From NCBI GenBank assembly GCA_964558395.1, contig CAZLDS010000026.1, positions 1-40,313 on the forward strand: a stretch of DNA of 40,313 bases, written 5' to 3'. This DNA is from CSP1-5 sp964558395. Its GTDB lineage: Bacteria; Methylomirabilota; Methylomirabilia; Methylomirabilales; CSP1-5. The notes under the pieces are model-generated. The model ran no database searches. It saw only the letters and a list, made by a program, of their open reading frames with translations, and was not told the DNA's origin. Every line of letters begins with the position of its first letter. The first letter of the stretch is position 1. Positions 33,308 through 40,313 of this stretch are shown piece after piece. Position numbers and translations under genes: made by a program.

Positions 33308-33496
33308 ATGTCTAGACCTAGGATGCTTCCAAAACAAACGGCCCAGGAAGAGATCTTGACGCCCGAAGAGGGCCGTCTGTGCGACATCGTGGTCGAGGTG
33401 CTGATGGAGCGGCACCGGGAGCGCAAGCGAGCCTCGGATACAATGCCTCGGGGTTTTGTCCGAAGGTCCGCTAAGCTATTGGAAGGAAAGAGATAA
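33308..33496 (+). CDS. Small basic hypothetical protein in the mobile patch
   Basis: About 62 residues ('LTPEEGRLCDIVVEVLMERH' then 'RERKRASDT'), rich in Arg and Lys. The start is uncertain (ATG at 33294, 33308 or 33323; none has a strong ribosome-binding site). Its TAA overlaps the ATG of the next gene (taatg), so the two are coupled. It could be a small DNA-binding or packaging accessory; no family recognised. Confidence 0.5.
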   Translation: MSRPRMLPKQTAQEEILTPEEGRLCDIVVEVLMERHRERKRASDTMPRGFVRRSAKLLEGKR

Positions 33497-34098
33497 TGAG
33501 CGGCCCTGTCACGCCAGAAGGCAAGCGGAAAGTTAGCCTGAACGCCATCACCCACGGGGGCTTTCGCTACATCGGGCAGGGCTTGTATCCCCCCTGTCGG
33601 AAGTGCATCTGGCGCGAGGAGCGCGATCTGTTCCAGGAGGACGCCACGTGTCGCCTCTTTGAGGCCCTAGAGCAGGAGCGGTTCCAGGCCATCATGCGCA
33701 TGAGCCACATCAGGCCCGAGGACGGCCCGCTCGTCCAGCTGTACGTGAGGAACCTCACTTTCATCAGCATGGTCGACCTCTGGCTGAGCAAGGTCAGTCC
33801 CTTCGTGGACCAGAGAGGTTCCCTCGATACCCAAGGGGTCCTGAAGATGCGATGGGTCAGTGAGAATGCATCCGTCCGGCAGGCCGCCGACCTTGGCTTG
33901 ACGCGGGCAAGCCGGAAGAACCTGAACCTGCCTTTCGACACCCTAACCAATGGCAACGTCCTGGTGATCGGCGGAAGCAAGGAGCAGTACATTCAAGCCT
34001 TGCGCTGGCTGCGTCAGGGCACGGCCCAGGCAGAAGGAAGGAGAACCTCGGAAGGCCCGCCCGTCGACTGGCAGGCTCAGGGGCCGAGAAGGCCATGA
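33496..34098 (+). CDS. Phage terminase small-subunit-like protein
   Basis: 200 residues beginning 'TPEGKRKVSLNAITHGGF', an opening common in phage and plasmid proteins of the 'NAxxHGG' type. A Cys cluster follows ('CRKC', then Cys about 50), and near the end 'DLGLTRASRKNL' resembles P27-type terminase small subunits. The tail is disordered. No large terminase, portal or capsid gene is present, so this is a stray phage-derived gene or a host gene of related origin. Function inferred only. Confidence 0.5.
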   Translation: MSGPVTPEGKRKVSLNAITHGGFRYIGQGLYPPCRKCIWREERDLFQEDATCRLFEALEQERFQAIMRMSHIRPEDGPLVQLYVRNLTFISMVDLWLSKVSPFVDQRGSLDTQGVLKMRWVSENASVRQAADLGLTRASRKNLNLPFDTLTNGNVLVIGGSKEQYIQALRWLRQGTAQAEGRRTSEGPPVDWQAQGPRRP

Positions 34099-34192
34099 CA
34101 AGAACCTCTTGTCTTACCCACAGAAATAGATGCAGTCGCCCCTGCGTGCCATCCCTCACCCCCTTCTGCCACTGCACATCAGCCATATTTCT

Positions 34193-34208
34193 TGGCATAT
34201 TGATTGCA
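34193..34208 (+). promoter_or_regulatory. Candidate sigma-54 promoter
   Basis: TGGCAT-attga-TTGCA: GG and GC are 10 bases apart as in -24/-12 promoters, with one mismatch in the -24 box. It lies about 60 bases before the DUF3789-like gene. Chance cannot be excluded. Confidence 0.4.
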
Positions 34209-34266
34209 CTTACCAACTCGGCCGACCACAGAGATGCTCTAGTGCCGGCCTAGAAAGGAGGACAGT

Positions 34267-34374
34267 ATGTCCCATGTGATCGCCATATTCGTCGGGTTCT
34301 ATTTCGGGGTGTTCTGCATGGCATTGATGCGGTGCCTGGCGAACGGTCCCGAGATTCAGGACGAGCCGCGATGA
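34267..34374 (+). CDS. DUF3789-like single-pass microprotein
   Basis: 35 residues: 'SHVIAIFVGFYFGVFCMALM' then 'RCLANGPEIQDEPR'. aaggagg lies 5 nt before the ATG, an excellent ribosome-binding site. The pattern of a short helix with 'GFxxGVFxMALM' matches DUF3789 peptides, which occur in phages and integrative elements. Function unknown. It supports the view that this patch is mobile DNA. Confidence 0.7.
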   Translation: MSHVIAIFVGFYFGVFCMALMRCLANGPEIQDEPR

Positions 34375-34591
34375 GAAGTAAGCCACTTTCAGGGGGGTCC
34401 TCACCCTTCTTGCGTAAGATGCTCCCGACGACTTCCTGAGCGCCCCCCTCCGAAAGTCGTGCCGCTCTCCCGGCCGCGAACGCGTGAGAATGAATTTCCC
34501 TAGGGCATTGTCATTGACATTCTCGCCAGTTTCCACCATGACCCCGCCGTTTTCATCGTTACAGTGCGCTCCAGATGACCTTGCCGGCTTG

Positions 34592-34795
34592 TTACTTCGC
34601 GGCGGTCGCCTTCTTTTCCGTCTCCAATTCGGCCAGCTTCTTTTTAACCCGCTCGTTGTGGTCAGGCGGGAGGCCCAGCTTCTTGAGAAAGTCGTTGCTG
34701 TAAAAAGCCATCTCCCAGTTCCCAGCCTGCTTGACTTGAGAAGGGGTGAGGCCTTTCGCCCCGAACAGGGAAGCACGATACCTTTCATTCGCCAC
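34592..34795 (-). CDS. Hypothetical small basic protein
   Basis: 67 residues from a GTG at 34795 with ggggcggg just upstream. Sequence 'GAKGLTPSQVKQAGNWEMAF' then 'NDFLKKLGLPPDHNERVKKK', ending in a Lys/Ala tail. The composition looks like a real soluble helical protein, but there is no recognised family. It is the only minus-strand gene in the patch. Bases 34375-34591 show nothing else. Confidence 0.4.
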   Translation of the reverse strand: MANERYRASLFGAKGLTPSQVKQAGNWEMAFYSNDFLKKLGLPPDHNERVKKKLAELETEKKATAAK

Positions 34796-34888
34796 CCCGC
34801 CCCGCTACCGGCCAGCAATAGAGAAAAGTCCAGAATCCGTGCACTTCTTTTGCTGACTAGTCTGCTAGGCAGAAAGGGGGGTGAGCGC

Positions 34889-35047
34889 GTGGCGAAAATC
34901 GACTCGAAGGTCCTGATGATCCGTGGGTGGCCCGTGGATCTGCACCGGCAAATGCGGAGCAACGCGGCCATACAGGGTATTACCCTGCGCGAGGCCATGA
35001 TCGAGGCGTGTCGGTTGTGGCTGTGGACGAAGGAGAAAGGAGGATGA
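34889..35047 (+). CDS. Small ribbon-helix-helix-like protein
   Basis: 52 residues from a GTG at 34889, preceded by aaaggggggtga. 'DSKVLMIRGWPVDLHRQMRS' then 'NAAIQGITLREAMIEACRLW' is the strand-helix-helix layout of CopG/Arc-type DNA-binding proteins carried on plasmids and phages. It ends 3 bases before the recombinase start, and its last codons supply the aaggagg ribosome-binding site of that gene. A regulator of the recombinase is plausible. Confidence 0.65.
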   Translation: MAKIDSKVLMIRGWPVDLHRQMRSNAAIQGITLREAMIEACRLWLWTKEKGG

Positions 35048-35050
35048 GTG

Positions 35051-35340
35051 ATGCGTTGTGCAATTTACGCTCGAAAATCCACTGACGAAAACGACAAGAA
35101 TCACGCCGACAAGTCCGTTGCCAGGCAGATCGCCCAAGCCAGGCAGTTCATCAAGAAACGGGGCGATCACGCCGACAAGTCCGTTGCCAGGCAGATCGCC
35201 CAAGCCAGGCAGTTCATCAAGAAACGGGGCTGGAATGTTGCGGAAGAGCATGCGGACGATGGCATCAGCGGAGCCGAGTTCGATAAGCGGCCCGGCTTCC
35301 GGAGCCTCTTAGAGTCGGTGAAGGCCAAGCGGGTCCCACA
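35051..35340 (+). pseudogene. Truncated serine recombinase (resolvase) with internal duplication
   Basis: The start at 35051 is well placed after aaggagg. 'RCAIYARKSTDEND' holds the catalytic Ser (about 10) and Arg. The frame then contains a duplicated 22-residue segment ('HADKSVARQIAQARQFIKKR'), followed by 'DDGISGAEFDKRPGFRSLLE'. Homology ends near 35340, where sequence of a membrane pyrophosphatase begins. The zinc and DNA-binding parts are lost. Large serine recombinases move elements, so this is the wreck of an integrase. Confidence 0.8.
35100..35231 (+). repeat. Perfect 66-bp tandem duplication
   Basis: Two copies of a 66-bp unit, 35100-35165 and 35166-35231, differing only at the edges. 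It is inside the recombinase catalytic domain, keeps frame and adds 22 residues. The identity means a very recent event or an assembly artefact. Confidence 0.9.
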
Positions 35341-35738
35341 TCGGCGTCCAAGGTGGGGCCATCCTTACCGGGCAGCTCATGGCAGTCTTCCTGGCCAACA
35401 CGGGCGGCGCCGGGGACAACGCTAAGGAAAAGATCGAGGAAGGCCTATTTGGCGGCAGGGGGACGGAATATCATAAGGCAGCGGTCATCGGGGACACCGT
35501 CGGCGATCCGTTCAAAGACACGGCCGGACCGGCTATCAATCCGATGATCAAGGTGATGAATCTGGTGGCGATCCTGGTGGCTCCCTTGGCGATTGGGAAT
35601 ATCGCCCCGCTGACGCGTCTCGTCATCTTCGTCGTCTGTCTGATCATCCTCGGATTCTCCGTCGTTTTTTCCAAACGGGGCTCGATAGCCGAAGAACAGA
35701 AGATGGTGGAACCCAAAGTGGTGGTCGCCCCCAAATGA
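35341..35738 (+). pseudogene. C-terminal fragment of a second membrane pyrophosphatase
   Basis: The frame through 35379 reads 'GAILTGQLMAVFLANTGGAG', 'DNAKEKIEEG', then 'VIGDTVGDPFKDTAGPAINP' and two membrane helices: the last quarter of an HppA-type pump. It differs clearly from the intact hppA at 30439 (for example NTGGAGDNAKEKIEEG versus NAGGAWDNAKKYIEAG), so it is not a local copy of it. The first about 530 residues are missing. Its 5' side joins the recombinase relic directly, as expected from insertion or deletion at this point. Confidence 0.85.
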
Positions 35739-35774
35739 CCTCCTGAACCTCCTCCAGCTCTGAGAGGACTCAGG

Positions 35775-36572
35775 GTGATCAGACGACCGCATGACGACGG
35801 GTGGATTTTGATTCGGCAAAGGGATCATGCGGTACTGTCTGGGGCCCTGATGGTCCGGTGGGGCAATGAAACCTTCGCACCCCCTACGCCCCATGCGGAG
35901 GTCCTTTTGGGGATCGCCGAGCATGACAGCGGGTGGGATGCATGGGATAGAGCGCCGGAGGTCCACGGCGAGACCGGCTATCCTCTTCAATTTACCGAAC
36001 TTACCTCCGAGGCCTACGTAACCATCTGGCGGCGCGGCGTCGAGCATCATCGAAAGGCATCCCCCTATGCGGCGTTGCTGATTGCCCTGCACGTCGAGCA
36101 TTTGGCTGGCAGACGGCTGCAGAGGGTTTTGAGACATGGGGTTGCTGAGGAGGCGGCACCCCTCACGGCATTCATTGCAGAGATGCAAATGCTGCGCCTG
36201 GAGCTCAGCAATACGGTGATGGCCCGCTCCACTGTGACGGCCGACCAACTCGGGGCCGAAACTGAAGCGAACTTTCGTCTCCTCCAGATCGGGGATTTTG
36301 TTTCGCTCGAGCTATGCGGCGGGCTTTCGGGAGTGTTCAGTGTGGAAGAGGTCCCCGCGCAGGAGATGGGGTCTTTTCTGCCAGTGACCTTTGAGCCGGT
36401 CAGCGAGGACATGCTCGTTGTGACGCCCTATCCATTCTCAGAGGCGGACGTGGTGGTGAGCGTTTCGGGTCACATCCTCCGGAAAAAGGTCTTTGCCTCG
36501 ACGGCAGAGCTGCGAGGCGATCTCCGCGGGGCCGACCCGATCAATTTGACCTTCCGACTTAAACCGGCATAG
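35775..36572 (+). CDS. DUF3891 family protein
   Basis: 265 residues, GTG start. The opening 'MIRRPHDDGWILIRQRDHAV', 'LSGALMVRWG' and 'AEVLLGIAEHDSGWDAWDRA' are characteristic of DUF3891, with conserved 'EHDSGWDAW' and 'EHHRKASPYAALLIALHVEH'. The His/Asp pattern (EHD...H..H) recalls metal-binding HD-like proteins, but no reaction is established to my knowledge. It stands alone after the pyrophosphatase fragment. Confidence 0.85.
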   Translation: MIRRPHDDGWILIRQRDHAVLSGALMVRWGNETFAPPTPHAEVLLGIAEHDSGWDAWDRAPEVHGETGYPLQFTELTSEAYVTIWRRGVEHHRKASPYAALLIALHVEHLAGRRLQRVLRHGVAEEAAPLTAFIAEMQMLRLELSNTVMARSTVTADQLGAETEANFRLLQIGDFVSLELCGGLSGVFSVEEVPAQEMGSFLPVTFEPVSEDMLVVTPYPFSEADVVVSVSGHILRKKVFASTAELRGDLRGADPINLTFRLKPA

Positions 36573-36663
36573 CGAGCCGTTCTGAGGGAGAGAAGCTTGG
36601 CCTTGCGTCAGTGAGCGCCTTGCGGCATACTATGTTATGTATAGTAACGTGGGAAAAGGTGAT

Positions 36664-37650
36664 ATGTCTTTCGGGATCATGACCAAGACCCGATTTGAGC
36701 CGAGCTACCTGGCCCTGTATCGGTCAGGGGAGCTTGATCGGCGCGCAGAGCAAGCCGTCAAAATGCTGGAGTCCTGCACCGCCTGCCCCCGCAAGTGTGA
36801 GATCAATCGGTTGCAGGATGAAAAGATGACCTGCAAGACGGGTCGCTACGCAAAGGTGTCGAGCCATTTCGCCCACTTTGGTGAGGAAGACTGTCTGCGC
36901 GGGTGGAATGGGAGCGGGACAATCTTCTTCTCTATGTGTAATCTCCGCTGTGTCTTTTGCCAGAACTCCGACATCAGTCAGGAGGGGGAGGGCAGAGAGA
37001 CGCGGCCGGAGCGGCTGGCGGAGATGATGTTAGAGTTGCAAGAGGAAGGCTGCCACAATATTAACTTTGTGACCCCGGAACATGTGGTGCCTCAAGTCCT
37101 CGAAGCGCTCCCTCTGGCGGTCAAGAAGGGCCTGCGATTGCCCCTCGTGTACAACACTAGCGCCTATGATGCCCTCGAGAGCTTGCGACATCTGGATGGC
37201 ATCATCGACATCTACATGCCTGACTTCAAATTTTGGGACCCCGACATCTCGAAGCGACTCATGAAGGCCAAGGACTACCCAGAAGCCGCCCGGGCGGCCA
37301 TCAAGGAGATGCACCGGCAGGTTGGGGGGTTGAGCTTCGACGAGTACGGACTGGCCCTCCGTGGGATTCTGGTCCGCCATCTGGTCATGCCGGGAGGGTT
37401 GGCCGGAACCCGTGAGATCATGCGCTTCCTGGTACACGACGTGTCACCCCACACGTACGTGAACATCATGGCCCAATATTATCCCACAGGACAGGTGGGC
37501 CCGGAAAAATACGCGGAGATTAACCAGCGGACAACGCCAGAGGAGTATCACGAGGCGGTCCGGATCGCCTACGAGGAGGGGCTCACTCGCTTTGATGAGC
37601 GCCGGCGGATCAGACCGCGCCTCTACCTCCAGCATCTCTTGTCCAACTGA
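36664..37650 (+). CDS. Radical SAM protein of the PflX (COG1313) type
   Basis: About 328 residues. The ATG at 36664 is chosen because aaaaggtg lies just upstream; an earlier ATG at 36637 has none. The N-terminal Cys set 'CTACPRKCEINR' precedes the radical SAM motif 'CNLRCVFCQN' (CxxxCxxC, about 105). Later 'IIDIYMPDFKFWDPDIS' and 'GILVRHLVMPGGLAGTREIM' are typical of PflX-like proteins, named for likeness to pyruvate formate-lyase activase. Substrate unknown. Possible promoter boxes TTGCGT (36603) and CATACT (36626), 17 bases apart. Confidence 0.87.
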   Translation: MSFGIMTKTRFEPSYLALYRSGELDRRAEQAVKMLESCTACPRKCEINRLQDEKMTCKTGRYAKVSSHFAHFGEEDCLRGWNGSGTIFFSMCNLRCVFCQNSDISQEGEGRETRPERLAEMMLELQEEGCHNINFVTPEHVVPQVLEALPLAVKKGLRLPLVYNTSAYDALESLRHLDGIIDIYMPDFKFWDPDISKRLMKAKDYPEAARAAIKEMHRQVGGLSFDEYGLALRGILVRHLVMPGGLAGTREIMRFLVHDVSPHTYVNIMAQYYPTGQVGPEKYAEINQRTTPEEYHEAVRIAYEEGLTRFDERRRIRPRLYLQHLLSN

Positions 37651-37663
37651 GTAGGAGGAAGGT

Positions 37664-39082
37664 ATGAGCAAGGACGGGTATCGTATCGAGCGAGACTCGA
37701 TGGGCGAAGTGCGAGTTCCGGCCAAGGTTTATTACGGCGCGCAAACGCAGCGGGCGTTGGAGAACGTTCCCATGCAAGGGCCCCGGTTTCCCCCCGGCTT
37801 TATCCGGGCCTTGGGAATGATCAAGTGCTGTGCCGCCCGGGCAAACCTGGACATCGGACTCTTGGATCGGAAGATCGCCGAGGCCATCATTCAGGCGGCC
37901 CAGGAAGTGGTGGACGGGAAGTGGGATCGTGAGTTCGTCCTCGACATCTTCCAGACCGGCTCGGGCACTTCGACGAACATGAATGCCAACGAGGTGATCG
38001 CCAATCGGGCGATCGAGCTGCTCGGGGGTCAGATCGGTAGCAAGAGTCCGGTCCATCCAAACGATCATGTGAACCTCGGGCAGTCTTCAAACGATGTGAT
38101 CCCAACTGCCATCCACGTTGCCGCCCTCGAGGCGCTGGAACGCGAACTCCTGCCCGCTTTGGACCCGCTCCACCACGCGCTCTTCGCCAAGGCCAAAGAG
38201 TTTGACCATGTGATCAAGATTGGCCGGACGCACCTCCAGGATGCGACCCCTATTCGTCTCGGTCAGGAATTTGGCGGCTACGCCAGACAAATCGAGCTCG
38301 ATGTCACCCGCGTCAAACAGGTCCGATCTGCGTTGGCCGAACTGGCTCTCGGGGGGACGGCCGTGGGGACCGGCATCAACACTCATCCCGAGTTTCCCGA
38401 TTTGGTCATCCGGCACCTCGCCGAGATGACCCAGCTCCCGCTCAAGAGAGCAAAAAATCATTTCGCAGCCCAAGCGAGCCAGGATGCGGTTGTGGAGGCG
38501 AGCGGGGTGCTCAAGACGGTGGCGGTGAGTCTGAAGAAGATCGCCAATGACCTCCGGTGGCTTGGGTCGGGTCCGCGCTGTGGTATCGGCGAGATCATCC
38601 TTCCCTCCCTCCAACCCGGCTCCTCCATCATGCCTGGTAAAGTCAATCCGGTGATTCCGGAATCGGTCATCCAGGTGGCGGCCCAGGTGATAGGCAACGA
38701 TGCCTCTATCACGATCGGCGGCCTGATTGGGTACCTCCAGCTCAACACGATGCTGCCCGTCATCGCCTACAATCTTTTGCAGTCCATCACCCTACTCGCA
38801 AACGTCTCCCGGATCTTTGTGGACAAGTGTATCGTCGGTATCCGTGCCGATGAGGCCCGCTGCGCCGAGCTGATCGAACAGTCTCTCGCGATGTGCACCG
38901 CGCTGGCTCCGGTCATCGGGTACGATGCGGCAGCAAAGATTGCCAACGAGAGCTATGCGACCGGCAAGACGGTACGGCAGGTAGCCTTAGAGCACCAGGT
39001 CCTTCCCGAGGAGGAGCTCAACCGGGTCTTGGATCCGCGGAAAATGACCGAGCGGGGGATTGGGGGCCGTGGCCAAGGGTGA
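37664..39082 (+). CDS. fumC: Class II fumarate hydratase
   Basis: 472 residues, ATG after aggaggaaggt. It converts fumarate to malate in the TCA cycle. 'GEVRVPAKVYYGAQTQRALE', 'TGSGTSTNMNANEVIANRA', 'HPNDHVNLGQSSNDVIPTA', 'IKIGRTHLQDATPIRLGQEF' and the superfamily signature 'GSSIMPGKVNPVIPE' (about 322, catalytic Ser loop) are all present. It belongs to the aspartase/fumarase family; the 'GRTHLQDATPIRL' form fits fumarase better than aspartase. 13 bases after the radical SAM gene, probably co-transcribed. Confidence 0.93.
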   Translation: MSKDGYRIERDSMGEVRVPAKVYYGAQTQRALENVPMQGPRFPPGFIRALGMIKCCAARANLDIGLLDRKIAEAIIQAAQEVVDGKWDREFVLDIFQTGSGTSTNMNANEVIANRAIELLGGQIGSKSPVHPNDHVNLGQSSNDVIPTAIHVAALEALERELLPALDPLHHALFAKAKEFDHVIKIGRTHLQDATPIRLGQEFGGYARQIELDVTRVKQVRSALAELALGGTAVGTGINTHPEFPDLVIRHLAEMTQLPLKRAKNHFAAQASQDAVVEASGVLKTVAVSLKKIANDLRWLGSGPRCGIGEIILPSLQPGSSIMPGKVNPVIPESVIQVAAQVIGNDASITIGGLIGYLQLNTMLPVIAYNLLQSITLLANVSRIFVDKCIVGIRADEARCAELIEQSLAMCTALAPVIGYDAAAKIANESYATGKTVRQVALEHQVLPEEELNRVLDPRKMTERGIGGRGQG

Positions 39083-39257
39083 TGTTTCTCAGGAGCGGGC
39101 ACGAGAGCGGACGACGGTCCTCGGCTTCTTGATCGGATACGGGGCATTCGTCGTGGGGACGATCCTCATTCCGATCTCCCCCACCGTGGGTGGCATTGTC
39201 TTCTGGCTCGGGGTCTTTGTAATCTTCTGGGCAGGATGGGTCGCGGGCAGAAAGTAA
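39069..39257 (+). CDS. Small two-helix membrane protein
   Basis: 62 residues from a GTG at 39069 (a TTG at 39060 is also possible), overlapping the end of fumC; gggggattggggg upstream may serve as ribosome-binding site. Two hydrophobic helices: 'TVLGFLIGYGAFVVGTILIP' and 'VGGIVFWLGVFVIFWAGWVA', with charged ends. No family recognised. Translational coupling to fumC is likely. Confidence 0.6.
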   Translation: MAKGDVSQERARERTTVLGFLIGYGAFVVGTILIPISPTVGGIVFWLGVFVIFWAGWVAGRK

Positions 39258-39295
39258 CGCGAGGGATCTCTGAACTCTCATCTCTCCATTCTCAG

Positions 39296-40210
39296 CTAAT
39301 ACACCGGGGAGCACCACGACTGGTATTTCTCGTGCTCCCCCCTGACGACGCGGAAGTACAGGTCCTGAATCTTCCCGGTTAACGGACCCATCTTGCCGCC
39401 GCTCAGGGGGCGGCGATCCACCTCGATGATCGGGGAAACCTGCGCGCCGGTCCCGCAGAGAAACGCCTCATCGCAGATGTAAAGCTCTGACCGCCCTACG
39501 GGACGTTCGATCACCTCAAGACCAAGCTCCTCGCGACACAACTCGATGAGCACCTGTCGCGTGATGCCCTCCAAGATATCGGCCGCCGGATCCGGTGTCA
39601 TGAGCTTCCCGCCACGGATCAGGAAGATGTTCATCGCCGATCCTTCAGAGATAAATCCATCCTGCGTCAAGAAGATGGCTTCATCGAACCCCTGTTCCAT
39701 TGCCTCCGTTTTGGCCAGGGCCGAATTGACGTAACCCCCAGTGACTTTGCATCGGGCCGGAATGGTATTGTCGCTGATCCGGCGCCATGAACTGAAGCCG
39801 ACCCTCACCCCGGTCGAGGTGTCGATGTACTCCCCCAGAACCAACGTGTAGATGGCAAAGCCGGTCTCATATCCAATGAGTTTGGGTCCCAAGCCTTCAG
39901 AGCTGACGTAGGCGATTGGGCGAATGTAGGCATCCTGCCGATGTTGGTTTTTCCGGAGCAGTTCCAGGGTGATGTCGCAGAGCTCCTTGACATCTTTGCC
40001 AACATCGAGCCGGAGGACGCGACAGTTGTTGAGCATTCGTATGTAGTGGTCCTTCATCGTGAAGACGAAGAGTTGCTTTTGGTGGGCGTTCCAGTAGGCG
40101 CGAATGCCCTCGAAGACCCCCGTCCCGTACTGGAGCGCATTGGTGCGGATGCTAATCTTGGCTTCCTCGAGTGGGACGAACTGGTTGTTGAAAAATGCAA
40201 AATGGCCCAT
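39296..40210 (-). CDS. ilvE: Branched-chain amino acid aminotransferase
   Basis: 304 residues from the ATG at 40210, which has gagggggg 7 nt upstream; the longer frame to 40291 has a non-homologous start. 'AKISIRTNALQYGTGVFEGI' and 'RAYW', the PLP Lys in 'ARCKVTGGYVNSALAK' (about 155), 'EAIFLTQDGFISEGSAMNIF' and 'GITRQVLIELCREELGLEVI' are the class IV aminotransferase hallmarks. It transaminates Leu, Ile and Val. It converges with the fumC group, and no terminator hairpin is seen between them. Confidence 0.95.
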   Translation of the reverse strand: MGHFAFFNNQFVPLEEAKISIRTNALQYGTGVFEGIRAYWNAHQKQLFVFTMKDHYIRMLNNCRVLRLDVGKDVKELCDITLELLRKNQHRQDAYIRPIAYVSSEGLGPKLIGYETGFAIYTLVLGEYIDTSTGVRVGFSSWRRISDNTIPARCKVTGGYVNSALAKTEAMEQGFDEAIFLTQDGFISEGSAMNIFLIRGGKLMTPDPAADILEGITRQVLIELCREELGLEVIERPVGRSELYICDEAFLCGTGAQVSPIIEVDRRPLSGGKMGPLTGKIQDLYFRVVRGEHEKYQSWCSPVY

Positions 40211-40262
40211 GGTCGCGCCCCCCTCGGGCGTCTGTCTCAAACGCCGGGGTGTGTGTGACAGG

Positions 40263-40291
40263 AAGGTAGCCAGAGTACGAAGAAAAGTCAA
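40263..40291 (-). promoter_or_regulatory. Probable ilvE promoter
   Basis: Minus strand: TTGACT (40286-40291), 17 bases, TACCTT (40263-40268). Good -35 and spacing, weak -10. It is 53 bases before the start codon. Confidence 0.45.
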
Positions 40292-40313
40292 CTGGATTTT
40301 GAGTTCCCGGCCT

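Noticed and set aside
34210..34998. Minus-strand 262-residue reading frame across the mobile patch
   Set aside because: Low-complexity Arg/Ser/Pro composition, runs antisense to the DUF3789-like and ribbon-helix-helix genes, and has no recognisable domain.
33496..35340. A complete prophage or integrative element
   Set aside because: No capsid, portal, large terminase, replication or intact integrase gene is present, and I found no flanking attachment repeats.

Overview
The window is a GC-rich chromosomal scaffold piece from an uncultivated Gram-negative bacterium. Its envelope genes (a secretin lipoprotein, PilMNO-like inner-membrane proteins, many exported proteins) show a diderm. The gene mix (membrane pyrophosphatase, PflX-type radical SAM protein, SBBP-repeat and DNRLRE-like surface proteins, heptamer-repeat spacers) would suit an NC10/Methylomirabilota-, Nitrospirota- or deltaproteobacteria-like lineage. 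I cannot fix the phylum from sequence alone. Four 100-N scaffold gaps lie inside repetitive genes. At two of them the flanking sequence overlaps, and collapsing the overlap rejoins genes that look split.

Layout. (1) 1-6946: exported multidomain proteins built from shared modules (beta-propeller, Ig-like, DNRLRE-like, metallophosphoesterase, a common C-terminal domain), with decayed copies of the modules between them and a PEGA protein at the end. (2) 7330-20112, minus strand: a type II secretion/type IV pilus-like operon reading F, E, PilM, PilN, PilO, GspC/PilP-like, GspD, three pseudopilins. It ends with a very large protein that joins SBBP repeats, a CFI-box segment and a GspC-like PDZ region. 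(3) 20890-25064, minus strand: the most unusual part. Three neighbouring genes (an MBL-fold persulfide-dioxygenase-like protein, an ArsM-like methyltransferase and a DsrE-like protein) each continue in frame through UGA codons. All four UGAs fall where I recall cysteines in the homologous families, which points to selenocysteine. A 14-bp hairpin closes this group. A TPR protein and a DsbA-like thioredoxin lie upstream of it. (4) 25559-32406: housekeeping genes argS, an alaC-type aminotransferase, purF, a small hypothetical gene and a membrane pyrophosphatase. (5) 32505-35738: a secreted dienelactone hydrolase, then a mobile-element-like patch (terminase-small-subunit-like gene, DUF3789-like microprotein, ribbon-helix-helix gene, broken serine recombinase) that runs straight into the C-terminal fragment of a second pyrophosphatase. 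(6) 35775-40210: a DUF3891 protein, a PflX-like radical SAM enzyme, class II fumarase, a small membrane protein and a branched-chain aminotransferase.

How the parts may work together. The secretion operon could export the surface proteins encoded beside it. Its terminal gene physically links a surface-type beta-propeller to a GspC-like domain. The predicted selenoprotein operon brings together families that handle persulfide sulfur, metalloid or thiol methylation and sulfur relay, so a sulfur, selenium or arsenic redox module is a reasonable inference, not shown. Three loci carry facing arrays of degenerate 7-bp units. Two of these encode the overlong leader peptides of pseudopilins, and the third surrounds an extended -10 promoter.
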